A stretch of 64,000 bases of DNA from Romanomermis culicivorax (taxonomy: Eukaryota > Nematoda > Enoplea > Mermithida > Mermithidae). The notes beneath the pieces were generated by a model that was not told the DNA's origin, ran no database searches, and saw only the letters and a list, made by a program, of their open reading frames with translations. This document shows, piece by piece, positions 11,789 to 26,700 of the stretch. How positions within the stretch are numbered: the stretch's first letter is position 1; each line of letters begins with the position of its first letter. The DNA lies in assembly GCA_963922205.1 (NCBI GenBank), contig CAWUHX010000300.1:248001-312000 (forward strand), written 5' to 3'. The position numbers and the translations under genes are program-made.

Positions 11789-14700
11789 ATGAAATTAGTA
11801 AGCGTTCTATTTCGGAAAGTAGCCACTAATAATATTATTCGGAAAAGTGACCCTAATTTAATGGCCGCTTGGCAAATTTCGAAATATGGCGTGGAAAAAT
11901 GTCTATTAGAGTGCAGTCGGGATGTCGCCATTCCGGCTATTAAAAAGCCTGACGATATTTTAATTGAAATAAAAGCTGCCAGTTTGAATGCTCTAGATTT
12001 AAGGATGAAAGGTAAGGTTCTGTATGTGTTCTTGAGATTGTTCTTGAGAAGAGAAAATTTGTTTCGTTACATGTACTTTGGTACTTAGAATTTATTACAG
12101 TGCACGGCAAAAATGCGTTCAATAATAAGAATAGTTATATTAATTGTAGCTTAAAAAAGGAAAGCAAAGAACATTAGTAAATGAAACGGAAAAAGTCGGT
12201 TTACAAATGAATTAGATACTATAAATGTCGTACCAGAATGTCATATTTTGTCGTGCTTGATCATGAAGGCTTAATTCATATTTGTTCAGAAGCAAATTTT
12301 TCTGACAAAACTTTAAATACCCTATTATTATCGGCAAAATCTATATGCTGAGACTGATTGTTCCAAATGCTGAAAGAGAATTTCTTGGTGTCATTTCCAG
12401 TTTCAAGTTGTTTTGTCATTTTCTAGCCCACTGCATTATGGCGCGGAAGTCTTACTTCAAATCAGTTTCTTGATAAGGTATTTTATGTACTATAAGATAA
12501 CAATACAGTTCAGGAATTTCCCTTTTTCAAACGTATCTAGTTTCAGAATTGCGGGTCACACACAATTGAAAAAAATCGGGTAATCTATAAAACGCTTTGA
12601 TAAATGTTTTTTTCCAACAGTTTTAAAATAGGTATGATCATACAATTGTAGCATATTCAAGTAAAAGTCTCCCATTAACTTAGCATGCTTTAGTTTAGTT
12701 TACTAACATAAAGTCTGAAAATATGATAAAGTCTAGAATAAGCAATTTTTACTGTTGTACTGATATTTAATTAGATTTCCCATTTTCGGGAACATTACAT
12801 TCTAATCTTGGATATATTCGGGAACATCACACTCTAATCTTGGATCTGTTTTGAGCAGAATTTTAATCACTAATCCTGTATTTATATTTCGGAATATTAC
12901 TGCCGCAGTACAGTGGATGACAGATTAAGTTGAAATTCTACTGCATCCAACCACTGCATTTAGAGTGCATTATGTTGTGGATACTTTAATTTATTCGTCT
13001 GTATAGATGTTAACATTATCAGCAAAGATAAGCATTTAACATTGATGTTGCTTCGAGAATGCACGGCAAGAATTTTCTAGGGACGATAGCAGAGTTTTTT
13101 TTTGACCTACGAGTCACAAGCCAAGTGGCTTGTTGACCTAAAATTTTACAAGCCATTCCAAATTTTTACAAGCCAATTTTATAACATCACTATACGTGAA
13201 TAAATTCCAATGCTAGGTTATTTTTTAAAGAAAATATATATTGAGCATCATGGCAATCGATCAGAAAAGAGATGCCATTCAACATTTATTAAATAACATT
13301 TTAGAGCCGTTAATTCATTAAAATTCAGGAAACTTTTGAAATTTTTGAGTTTGATCGAAGTCGAATCTACAAGCATTGTAGAACAAATTTTCGAGCAAAC
13401 TATCCAAGAACATAATGACTTTGAATTACATGAGAAATTGGCGGGTAAATCGTTTATGATGAAAAGTGAGAGCCCAAAAAAGCTTTTAATCTTTCCTGCC
13501 TGAAACGCCGAAAAATTTTTTGGGTATTGACATTCTGCGATGTTGGAAAATCAATTTTCCAAACACTTATTTGAAGAATTAGATTCGAATTTTCTGTTCA
13601 AAAGTTGTAATTTCTAGAATTTTATGTTTGAAAAATTTTAAAACCATTAATTTATTCTCACGCTTTCATGAACTTGGCCGAAAAGATATGAGTAAGAAGA
13701 GTAGAAATTTCCGAAAACTACTTCCACGAAGCTTTTCAATTGATTTTACGTTAAGAAAGGAATAATCGCTTCAAAAAGTTTACAGACTTGACGTATTGAT
13801 CTTCCTCAAAAAATGTGTCAAGGGAAAAATGTGAATCAAAAAATGAAATCAAAAATGTCAAGATGAAATATTGAAGATTACTAATTAAAACATGAGATAA
13901 TACGTTTAAGATGATTAAAACTATTAAAGATTAAATGATAAGTGAAGGCAGACATGTTAGAAGCGGCGCCTGAGCTAAGAAATAAATAATAATGCTTATT
14001 TAAGTTATAACCGGCGCGAAGTGCCGAAAAATTTTGAGATTATGACCTTCTAAAATGCACCAAAATGCATCTTTTCTGTATCCGATATGATCAAACACAT
14101 GACTCAAAAAATTCTGACAAGCCATTTTGGCTTGTTGGACAAAAATTCTACAAGCCATTTTGTCAGTCCAACAAGCCATGGCTTGTAAAATGCTAAACAA
14201 AACTATGGACGATAGCCCTCGGACATTTCATCGAGAGGGAGTGGGGGGGGGGGGTGACAGCAAAAAAGCAGCAATCGAAGAAACCGGGGAATAACGGGGA
14301 TTTTCTTTTCCTAACCGGGAAAACCGTAAAAACCGGGAAATAACCGATAATTTCGAAAAAATGATGCAGTTTTTATCATTTTTAGGGCAAAGGCAAATTT
14401 CTACATATCTCAACAGACCTTATAGACGACGTTTTTTAACACGAGTCCCATTTACACTCGTGCTACGAGTCCCATTCACACTCGTACTAATCAGCGACGG
14501 ACGATTAAAATAATAAAATAAAGATAAAAATTATCAAGATTATGGTTCAAAAAGAATTCAAAAGCGAACAGCTGCATTTTAGTGAACTTTAGAAGGTCAA
14601 AATCTCAAACTTGGTACAATAATTATTTTCGGTCAGACATGGCTCTACTCAGGGTTCTTTTTTTGGCACAAGTCCCATTAGCACATCTGCTAACTTCCCT

Positions 14701-17700
14701 TAATTTGTATTACTTTTTCTTTGCATGACTGAAATTTTCATTAGCACAGGCCAAACTTTATAAGTACTGCGCCAAAAAAGAAAACCCTGGCTCTACTTGC
14801 ACTTACTAATTGACTTTCAACGGTTTCTATCAACTGAAAGGCCTCGTCTCTTTTTGTAATCAATAATTGAGATCGATTATCTCAATCTTTTCTCTTGAAG
14901 CTTGGAATTTTTCAGACGTTTCTAACATGAACTTTTGCATTTATAGACAATGAAGATTGAAGTGATCATTCTGGACTTTAATTTTAGAGCTTCTATTCAG
15001 GAATATTTGTTGCAGAGATTGATTTTCCAGCGTTTTAGAGGAAAATTTTTTAGTCTTTATATTCTAGATAAGGAACAAATTACGTTCTATTGGTTTGATT
15101 TTAATTTATTTCTCAACGTTGTGAAGGTTTATTTTTCAGCGTTTTAGATAGTGGAAATCCAAAAAATTTCCCGCGCTCAGCGCCGCTCTAAGAAACAATT
15201 CTCTAGTCGGCTCGATTTTGTGATTTAAATATTTGATATTTTTAATTGCTGTCTCTCATCTTTTTGAATTTAAAAAAAACGATGCGAATAATTTAACAAA
15301 AATATAAAAACTAAAGAAATTTCCGCATCCCCCCGCCTAAAAAAAAATCCTGTGTCCGCCACTTGTGCTAATGAAAAAATATTTGATCAGCATAGTTAGC
15401 ACGGCTGGCAAATGATACTGTATTGATCTGAAACTGAGTTTGTCAATTCTAATAACCTAGTTCATTGCGTTATCGACTCATGAAATCGTGCTTGATGTTG
15501 ATACTCTCAAAAGAAACTAGGCTCTCATCTGATTCTCGCTAGTACCGATTTACGTCAATTTCAGCACATGTTAAAGCAGCTGCTGTCAAGTTACTTAACA
15601 AGTGTCCAAGAGGTTAGAGCCGATGCTGATTCAGATTCGAATCACAATGCTTTTTATTTTTTCTTTCGTGATGTTGCTGCAATTATTATTATTCTTATTT
15701 ATACATTTTTGCAGTCCTATGTTACTCACAAATATTAAGAAATTAATGTTACACAAAGCAGCTCTCGTTAAAGTATTGTGGTTTAGCCGTTCTTTGATCA
15801 GGGCGATAAATTTCACTGTCTAACTAGCTCTCAGTATCTGGAAATCGTAATTAGAAGTAAACTTTTAAAACGTTTTCTTCATCTCCATCAATGATAAGGT
15901 TGTAACTATCAATGAAATTCTAATTGCTTTTCAAAAACCATTAAACATATTAATAGTTAGAGAGAGACGAAATACAACTACCGATGCACTAAAACAATTA
16001 AATGTTAATTGAGTAATGATACTGGATATCCTAAGAAATGCATTTCAGCCAAATCCAGATTTTAAATCGGCGCAAAGCGCTAATGTTTTCAAGTTTCAAC
16101 ATGAAAATTTTTCGGCTAATTTTTCAAGGTAAAAACAACTGCAGCATAACAATCGTAATCGAAATTCTCTGACTTTTCCAGAATTTCCACTTTTTACAGG
16201 TGAATGAGAAAATATAAAAAATCAATGAATTTTTTAAAAAAAACTTTCAATTCTTCGTCGCACAATATCGATCTGAAAATGATACCATATGCAGACTTGG
16301 GACCTGAACCCCTAAAATGTTTTGTTGCTTTTTCACAGATGAATTTTTTTGGAGAAAATGATTTCGAAAAGAGGGGAAAATGTGGGCTTTAACGTGGAAA
16401 AGATTACTTTGGTGCTTTTCGGGGGGTCCAAATCTCGTTTTTCTTTTTTGTTACTAAAATTTTAAACATGGAGCTGCATTTGATTTTGTATACATAATGG
16501 ACATACATGTAATTGGGGGGAAGTGCTAGGGGAACCCCCCCCCCCCAGAAATCGTGGACCATATGGCTAGCCATTGGGCGACCGCCTCCCCCCCAGGATT
16601 TTCCAATCCTGTGGCTAGCCATATGGTAGCCGTAGGGACCCTCATACTTTCGGTCGGAAAAATACTGAAAAATATCAATTTTTTGATGAAAAATGTCAAT
16701 TTTCTCGGCGCTCCGCGCCATGAATACATTTTTTGATCTTTGAGAGTAGTGATGGACCGATGCATCGGCCGATTGTTGCGTTTTTCTGCAATCGGCCATC
16801 GGCCGATATTTTGCCAAATAATCGGTCGATGGCCGATTGTTTGGCAACTTTTTGTTACCATGAATGCAGGTGCTTATGCTTAAAAACAGATTGTTCACAT
16901 ATATATTTTACAGCTACTTTAGTAAATACATTATTTTTTGTGAAAACGGTTGTTTAGCATATTTCGCATAATGGCATATTTGCCAGACATTAGTGTTGCC
17001 ATTGATGAACTATATAACACGAATTAAGCTATGAATGGGATATTTTAGCTACGGCGGTAAGAATATACTTTAATACATGTATAATGTATCCACACCTTAG
17101 ATAATTATGTTTTGGCAGCTTGTAAATTTGTTAAAATCTTTTGCAGAAACTGTTAAAATCTATGAATCTAAAAATGCCTGTATTTCGGAAGAAATAGCTG
17201 AAGAAAAGTAAGCTAGATTTTGTGCCTAAATTTTTTGAAAAACATAAATTAAAGAATCGTAGATTAAGAATTTTACGCCACTCAATCCATATTTCAACTT
17301 TCCTGGATTGGGTTCATTAAAGGAGGCATTGTCGGGAAAAATGAATCAATATTTTTATAGAAATGATAATCGAGCCCACTTTAAACCCATTTTTATAGAA
17401 ATGATAATCGAGCCCACTTTAAACCCATTGAAGACAATAGACTTCATGCTTTGGCATCTTTACTAGATCCTCGATTTAAAAAGGATGGATTGAAATTTGA
17501 AATATAACACATATTGATCATACAAATCAAAATTAATTTATTTAGGCTTTCTGTGATCCTCAAGCAGAAGACAAAGCTGAACTAGCTTTGGTTAGAATGG
17601 TTGCCGATCAAAAACAATAAAATCAACGCTTTTCTGAAAATATGGTTTAAAAGTTTGAATGAATCTTCAAACTCATTCTCCAAACTTTCTCAGTAAGCCA

Positions 17701-20700
17701 AAATTAATACTAATGTAAATAATTCAAGTATTTACACAAAACTGACCAATTTCAGGCACGGCCATTGCAAGTTCATCTGAAGATGAACTGTAGCCCGAAA
17801 AATATGCAATGACAACATTTAAGCAAGCAAAAGCCATTGTTTTGGAATAGATTACTAGAATAATGGAAGAAAAATGCTGCAACAAAACCAGAATTAGCTG
17901 ATGTGAGTCAAAATAGTGTGCAATTGAAAATAAGTTTCATTATGAAAAAAATTTCTTTAGCTTGCCATTAAGTTTTTATCAGCTCCAATTGGGTCAGTAG
18001 CTAGTGAATAATCATTTTGAAAGCAAAAGATGTTAGAAATAGAAAAAGATCCCGTTTATTGCTGAGATTGGATTCAATAGTGCAAACTGGAAAAACAAGG
18101 TGGAGTTGAAGAAGCTTCTAGTGAACTCAGCAATCAAAGTGAAGGTAGTACAACAGATGCCTTTGTTGATGACAAATTGGGTGAATGAAATGTGAATTAT
18201 TGAATGTTGAAAATATCAGTAGAACTTGGTGAATAATTTATAATAATTTTAAATTTATCACAGTGTAGCAACTTCAGTTTGCATTTTGTACATCTTACAG
18301 CCGATGCCATCAGTGACCCTGGCTGATGCATCGGCATCGGCCGATGGCAAATTTTTGGCCACCGGTCCGTCACTACTTGAGAGACCCCTCCCCCCAAAAT
18401 TTCGGGAGTTACCGACCCCGGCCCGAAAAAAGTCGCCCGATCCCCCCAGACCTTGGGGCCCCGTTACATGTATGATTATGGAAGTGATTTCCATAAATTT
18501 TCAAGTTTAACATGAAGTTTTTATATGAAAATATGGTTTTTTAAATTTGTATGATGATTGCAGAGAAAATTTGAACTTGATGCTTACTGAGAAAGTTATC
18601 CTAAAATTCATTTTCAAAGCATTTTAGTATATCAGAATCTAGAAATTTTTTCGGCGCTCGGTGGTGGAAAGATACAAGACAACGGAAGATATAAGGACAG
18701 AAGCTGCATTTTTAAGGCCCTATACTTTTGTGTCAGAAGGGCATGGACTCAAGTGCTACCTTCAAAGAAAGTTTCTGCAGAAATATACCAAATATCGTGG
18801 CTTTTTGCATTAAAATAATGTTCTTTATACACAGATTTTTCGGCCCATCTTTGAACATGTATGAAAAGACCTAACCAGGAAAACACTGTTTGGAAACGAA
18901 ATTTTCAACAGTAATTTTTTTGAACACGTATCAACTGATTGAATATCCATATAATTATTTATCTGAAAATGCCAGGAAATGGCAAAAAGGAGAATATGTT
19001 TTTCCTTTTTGCTTGTTTCACTGGCTTAAAAGTTCGATATTAGGCCTCCCCATCATTTCATTTCAGCAAAATTCTAACTGAAAAAAACTTTCCGTTTTCT
19101 GGGAAACATATACGCGCCCAGTTTTTTAGTCATTTCTAAAAATGCCTCTGCGCAAAAATGGACAAATCTTTGAAAAATTTCAGTAACAGTTATTAAAGTT
19201 GATTTTTACAGAAGAAAAAACTTTGGTTTAATGAAAAACCCGAAATCTTTGTAATTACTTATGTGCCATTCTTTGTTAGAATCTTTCATTACTGTATACA
19301 ATGCAGTGGCCTATACCTTGTTTCCGAAAAGCAGGTGGTAAACCCACAGTATTCCTGATTCGCAAGACAACGAATTTAGACAATTTGAAACAAATTCGAA
19401 AAATTAATTGCTGGTAAACAGCAAAATTTTTGTTGACGGCGATTTTTGGGAGACTGGCGAACATTATTTGAGTAAAATTAGCTAAAGCATAGTTTCAAAT
19501 AAGTTTAAACTAGCATTAATCGTATTAGAAATTTAAATTCCCGCGTTTTAAACTCGGAAAAAACAATACGTGTGAATCAAGAATACGGTGAGTTTACAAC
19601 CAGGTTCTCGGAAACGAAGTATAGTATTATGCTCAGTGAAATATGGGACAAGGAGAAACATATTCATCTTTTGCCACTTCCTAGTATTAAAGAATGGTTA
19701 TTGTTCTGTATAGTTTTTGTCAATTATAGCACTTTCTTGTACAAGCCTGTAATGAATTTTATACATGCCATTAGAAGCATCACGTGCAGAGCACCCCATG
19801 GGGGGTATGGGGGGGTATTACCCCCGTCTTAGATTTGGAAATTCATTTACTACCCCCATAAAAACAGCTCACTATGGCAAAAAATTTTGGTAGACTTCAT
19901 CCTCTCCCCAGTAGGTTATACTAATTCGAGAAAAATTGCAGAATGTGTGATTCTGAGGAATTACTCACTGCTCTTTTGACACATTTACTGAGAAAATGAT
20001 AATGGGAAAGTATGCAACTTCTGTGCCATATAGCGATTTTTAGGAAAGGATATCAGCACATTAATATATACTACTTGTAGGAAATCATTATAAATAGAAT
20101 TGAGAGATGAAATAATGACTTATGTATATGTGATTAATCAAAAAATCGCCCCTTGGGAAGAAAAACATTATGTTCTTGAAATTCTGCCTCTTCATGCGCT
20201 CTTTTCTTTTTCCCCGCTTCTGTGTTGGGTCTTCTGTGCGCATATGGTTACCCAAGCTGTGGCATACTTTCCTGCTATGAGTTGAGACATGTGAGGTCTG
20301 TTGACGTGGATCAGGAGTGGTACTTCGTTTCAAACTCGTAGTTCACAGTCTAATGGGATTAATAATACTAAAGCCACATTTAGCATCAGGACTTTCAAAT
20401 CAGTGATGGGATAAGCCCATACTGCTGAAGATGCTGGTTGAAACAATGTTTCCAAACGTATGCTGTGCCCGATTCTTGAAATGTGCAGGAATCAGTTGGC
20501 ACAACAGTCTTCAAAGTGTGACTATTCTGTACGTATAATTAGTGCATTAAAGTTGCATGATTGGGAGCTGGAAAATGGAGTTGAAATAGTAGTTTGACTG
20601 TAAAAAGCATAAAGTAGGGGCATTATTCATTTTTATAAGTTCTATGTGGTTACAGTACTACAACTCCCCCTCCTTCGCAAAAAGTTGGGAGCAAAAAAAA

Positions 20701-23700
20701 AGGTTACGGCATATTCCAAGTACTACCCTTAAAATTTACGATTTTACCCCTACCTAAATTTTCGACCTTTGGGACCTCTGATCACGTGTGTTCTATCATG
20801 AAAACGAAGTATGTATTATACATACAGTAATCATGTAGATTTGTAAAAATTGCTACAAGACAAGTGAATTTCATGCGCAGAGGCTTGAAAACGTTTTGTC
20901 TTTTTAAAAACTGGGCGCGTATATGTTTCTTAGAAAATGGAAAGTTTTTTTCAGTTAGAATTTTGCTGAAATGAAATGATATGGATGGGAGCAAAAACAT
21001 ATTCTCCTTTTTGCCATTTCCTGGCATTTTCAGATAAATATCGTACTTTCAAGCTCTTGCAAGGAAGGTGTAAAAAATTCTTTACTGAAAAAGTGTTTTT
21101 TCGAAGTATAGTACGAACGCCACTAAAATGTGGCGAATTTTACATTTTTGGCATATATCATTTATGCAAATTTTTAGCGTACGTTGAGATATTTCGAAAA
21201 ACAAAAATATGCATCAGGGACAACAAAATAGGCTTTTTGCAACGGCGCTACTTAAAATCGATGAATCGAAAAAAAATTTTGTAAACAACATTTATGCAAA
21301 TTTCTGACGTACTATACATTTTTACAAAGAACAAATATCAAAACTGGGGGGTAGAAAAAGAAGTCGTTTCAATGGTGCAACAAAATATCTGAAAATCGCA
21401 AAAAAATTTTTCAAGTATACATTTTCGCTTTGTTTACACTTTCTTTACACTGCACATACTAGATGTTAAGGTGGTTTACTGTGGGCATTTTACTCAGCTA
21501 TCGAACAAAAAAAGAATAGCTTTCTACGACTTATACAACTCGAGACATTTGTGCGATCATCTATCCCAACTCGGCCGAATTTGCATATTTTCTATGATAA
21601 TTAAGTTTACACTGCAAATTTCCAAACCGCCAGTCAGCATCTTGTACAACTCGAGGAGCTGCATCCGACGGAATAAGAATCGTCTAGAAAGACTAAATAT
21701 TCGCAAAGTTATTACTGGTCGGAGTTTTGAGATTTTTCTTAACACTGAAATAAGGTCGCATCTGCATATTTCGAAAAAATTTCGTGGTGGTCCCGACATA
21801 TGACCCTACTGAAGATATTAATAGCACAATCGAGCTAATCGGTTAGAATAATCGTTAGTTATGAAAGGGTGGAAAAACTGTACTCTAGTTTATCTCATAA
21901 CTTTAGCTACAGTATGTCTACAGTATTCTAAGTAGTACCGTGGTGTAGCCTGAATCGAGTTTTATATTGTTGCCAAATTTCAGCTTTGGATGTCTTATAG
22001 TTTTTTAGAAATCTGGTTCTAAACGTGAAAATCGGCGTGCCATAAACGAAACATATTGTAGTCTAGCACTAACGTGCTAGCTACGATATACATTCCCACA
22101 GCGTGTTACAAATTACAAGCCTATTTTTTCGGCATGTTAAATGAATTACAAATTTTTGAATCTCAAAATTTCAATTTGGCTCTTAAAAATTCAGGCCTAG
22201 GAGCCATTTGGTTTATGATTTTCAAAGCAGAGAAAGTTCGTATATGTTCTTATAAACCGGGGGAAACATGATATAACCGGGAAAAACCGGGAATTTCATT
22301 TTGGGAGAGTGCTGGCCACCCTGAAAAAGTTCCGCAAGCATGTTCATCATACATGATATGCATAAAATTAATCAATGTTCTTGAAAAAAGTTCTGGTGGT
22401 GGGTGTTTAAACATTTTTTCCAGCTAATAAGGTATGTGCTGGGTCTCAGGGTAAGAGGGTTTACTCCTCCCTAACTCCCTTTTGTGCATATATGGTTGCT
22501 TTTCAATAAATGACATTTACAACGTGTTTACCAGGGTGGCCACCAATCGGGAAAACCGGGAAATAACCGGGATTTTTTTTAGCCGCTGGGAAAACCGGGA
22601 GAACCAAGAAATAATCGGGAATTTCCTGGAGATCGTCATTTTTTGAGAATTTTAAGCAAAAAATGAATCTCAAACTTTTTTTCTGCCTGATACTAGAATT
22701 TTTTCTGCCTGATACTAGAATGGATAAACAGATACTTTACTCATGATCAAAGTTTATTTTTAAATTTGTACGAAACTATGAATAAAATCATCTATTCCAA
22801 TTAAACGAAGCAGTATACGTCTACCACCTGTCATTACATGCTAATAATGAAGCTGCACACCGTTTTTTACTCGGAGATTTTTTCCGCCTGAGAATCGTAC
22901 CCCAAATTTCTTTTCTCATTTCACAAAAATATTCAGCGTTTTTAAAAACCTTTATAATGTGACCACGAATGTTTTATTTCCTGCATCAACAAAAGCATAC
23001 CCAAATATTCTGATGTTTAAAGCGTCAGTAGCCTGCAAAAATGAAAAAATAGAGCAAATTCTAATCAGGTAAGTCACATTGGGCTGATGAACGGCACACT
23101 GGTTTAATGTTCTTCAATTGTTCAAGGCATATTAACGATAAGTTTCTCATGAATTAATCTGCTATTAAAGTTTCTGTTATTCAGATTATGAATATCGAAT
23201 TTCATCATGTATTCCTTCTTCCGGCGCCCAGCGCCGGAAAAATTTTCGGGTTTTTACATTTTTTACAAAATTTTCGGGTTTTTACATTTGTTTTTGCTTT
23301 AAATCGTTGTAGAAAGTTGTTCTATGATATATTTTAAAAACCGCGAAAATTTTGAAATGCAACCGGGAAAAAACCGGGAATTGGATTTCGTCAAACTGCT
23401 GGCCGCCCTGGACAGACTCTCGTCAGTGCTGGATGATGACGGAAGTTCTTGCTGGTCAAAGAATTTCAATTTTTGGTTGATTGTCTAATTTCTGAATTTT
23501 AACTGCTTTTTCCAATCTAAAACTGATTTGATTTCTGTGGTTTTGACCAAATTAATGAAAAATAATTGATTTACAGCTGAAATTCTGGTTTTTTAATTTG
23601 TTAGCAGCTCTATCTAGCCGATTGAAAATATCGGTATATTGCTCAGGTCTCCACTTATTGATATTTTCTCCAAAAAAAGAAAATTTTTGGAAAAATGACC

Positions 23701-26700
23701 TGGAAAACCTGTAATAGTCTGGGAATTCCATTTTGGAAAACCGCTCGACACCCTGCGTTTTGTAGAGGGATACGGTAGTAAAATAATCGAAGTTGCTCGA
23801 AAACTGGATCAGAGAGCTTTTTTTGGCGTCAAGAATACGTTGCCCTTGATTTTGGGGCGTGACTGCAGCGGTATTGTGGTCGACAAAGGACGTAATGTTG
23901 ATAAGGTCAAATTAGGGGACGAAGTAAGAGTAATTTCCTCGGGTTTTTTATTTTTGATGTCCGTTTTATCGCCACTTGTTTTGCTTAAGGGTCATTTATA
24001 CTTGCCTTTTTCGACGGAACGGAGCGGATCGCCAACAGCTTGAAACGTTCAGCCTGAAAATCCACTTTCCGTCGGAAAGGATAACTGCAATTTCGTGGAA
24101 AACGACCGACGGTAACCATTTGCATTTGATTGCATTCCGTTCCGTTCCGTTGGAAAAGGCAAATATAAATGACCCTTTAGTCTTCTATCGTTATTTTTTT
24201 CTGATTTCTTTTTTAATTTGTCGATTAAAACTTCCAGGTATGGTGTTCTATTGGCGCCGAGAAACAAGGTTGTTTTGCTGAATACGCAATCGCTCCTCAG
24301 GATCTGGTAAGAAAAATAATATGTTATTATTGATTATCGAAAAGTTGAATGCTTTTTGCATCGGAATTCCGTTTTCATTGCTATATGTGAAATCATACGT
24401 CAGCGTGAGGGCAGGCTGTTTTATGCAGGTCTTTACGAAAATTAGAATCCAAAAAATATCTCGGGCTTATGATTATTACATAATTTGCATCTTTTCCGCT
24501 ATAGTTGCAGCCGTTTTCATTTGTCTAATTTTGTCATTATTAAATATAAATACTGCGCTTGACATACTCCTTGATTTTCAATATAGGTCGTTTTGCAATT
24601 GGATTTACTGGTACAATTATGGTTGATACACTTACAAAAGTGTTTTAGCTCATTAGTTTATTAATTTCTTATCAAGGCGAGCCTTTTTTCTCTCATCAAG
24701 GCGAGCCTTTGAGATCTATCTAAAAATGACTTGGGTGACTTATATTCATTTTTAAAATAGTTAATAGGTGATTGAATTTGGTTAAAAATTGATTGACCTC
24801 CTAGATTTTGCTTCCGTGTCCAAATTGCCTTTCAGATAATACATTTCAAAAATTTTAATTTTAAGTTTGATGGTATGCTTTCAGTGATGTGTACGTGAGA
24901 TATATTGTCAAGTAGGTTTCTAGGAAAGTTGTTGGAAATTTCAAAAAAATTTCATCAACAGTACGTTTTCATCGTTCATCTTTAACATCCGTAACTCGTA
25001 CATACTTTCGATTTCATTTAGGTATCCCTGAAACCGAAAAATCTAAGTTTTGAAGAAGCTGCCTCATTTCCCTATGTCGCTTGTACAGTTTGGGGCGCCC
25101 TTTGTACCATTGCTCGATTGCATATCAACAACGATCCGAAGCTTTCCGTTTTGTTACACGCGGGATCTGGCGGTGTCGGAACTTTCGCCGTGCAAGTAAG
25201 ATTTTCTTCCGCTAGCTATCCGTCTAATTTTTGGTTTATTTGTACAACATAGGTGAATTCTGTAAACGTTTTTCAACTCTAAACATTTACTGTAAAATGT
25301 TATTCTAATTCTAGTCAGAAAAATTATTCTCTTTTCTTGACTTATCTTAAGCACGTTTATCAAAAAGTTAAAATATTAGATTTTGAGTACTTCAGCCCGG
25401 GATTCTTGAAAAACGCATTTTTTCTATTTTTATCGCTCGCCAAAGCATTTAACGCTCGGGTTACCGCAACCTGTAGTGCAGATGCCTTTGATTTATTGAA
25501 AAGCTTGGGCGCCGATAATGTGGTCGATTATAATGAAGCTGGTGCGTTTGAACGTCTGCTTGATTTTGGGCCGTAAGTCGTCTTATAAATTAATGTACAA
25601 TGCAGATTGTTGTTTAGAAATTATTCTTCAGGAATAACAAAATTGACATTTCATTTCTTGAAACAGCGTCGCTAAAATCGCTGGTTTTTCACTCATTTTC
25701 CGTTTTAGATACGATATCATTTTAAAATCGGTGGACACCGACTTGTCACGGAAATCGACCAGTTTATTGGGCCTCTGGCGAGGATCAGTGAACGTCGATA
25801 TTTGCAATCCTTTGCTGCGTAATACAGACGACGCCGGTTTGATGGCTGGTTTGATACAAAGTGCCGCAGAATTTACTTCTGAGTTTCTTACTGTGAGCCC
25901 AGTTAATTTAATTTGTAACATCATAAGTTTTGTTTCGATGTTTTTTAGCATGCTTTGGATGGAAGAATTTCCATATGGGGTTACGTAAAGTCTGACGGTT
26001 ACATTTTAGACAGTATCAAGCCGTTGGTTGAGGCTGGAAAAGTAAGTTTTATTGTGATGAGTTTCCAAGTAAAAGAAAGGTTCATTTTATCGGTACTTTC
26101 GAGTTACAAATCTTCCCTTGATAGGATCTTCCACTACCAGAAGTCTGCAGCATAGTCCCAAGAAATCTTTTCAGTCAGGCTCTATATATAGTCATAGAAT
26201 TTTTAGCAAAGATTCTCATTTTGGTACAAATATCACAAATTATTCTTAGTCATAGCATGCTTTTCAAAACAGAATTTATAGTAGTTATTGAATCGATTTT
26301 GTCGCTATCTTTTAGTTTTTTCTCCCTCAGTGCGAAATGTTGAACAATTCTTAAGACACGATTTCTGAGAGGATCTACCTTCTCTATGATAAGTTGAAAA
26401 TTAATCATATCTAAAATCCGGTTATTTTGGGTAGTTTTGTGCGCTGAGTTTCATGGTATCATTAGTTTTGATCAAAAACGAAAATTCATAGGACTACAGT
26501 ATGCCAGTTTTTAAAAATTGATCTATTTTTGGCAGTTTTCAGTGGTCTTGCTAGCTAAATAATATTTCAGGATCGGAATGATCTTATTTGACGAATATAT
26601 ATTCATTTTACAAAGGAGAAGATAAGCTATCTTTTAATGTAATATTAACAGCAAATAATTGCATATTACATATTTTACGAGAATTTAAAGTTTCAAACAT

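Larger units (their letters stand above)
16502..18474. repeat. Dispersed repeat G, copy 3, split by a hAT element
   Basis: Left end ACATGTAATTGGGGGGAAG; right end GGGGCCCCGTTACATGT, forming inverted termini of the ACATGTAA(C/T)GGGG type. The internal ATGGCTAGCCAT palindromes and a GGCGCTCCGCGCC hairpin (16707-16719) lie left of the hAT insertion (16747-18375); the CCCCTCCCCCC part lies right of it. This copy shows that family G has inverted termini. Confidence 0.65.

Noticed and set aside
16404-16898. 164-codon minus frame
   Set aside because: It crosses repeat G copy 3 and the left end of hAT element H, two unrelated elements, so it is a chance fusion.
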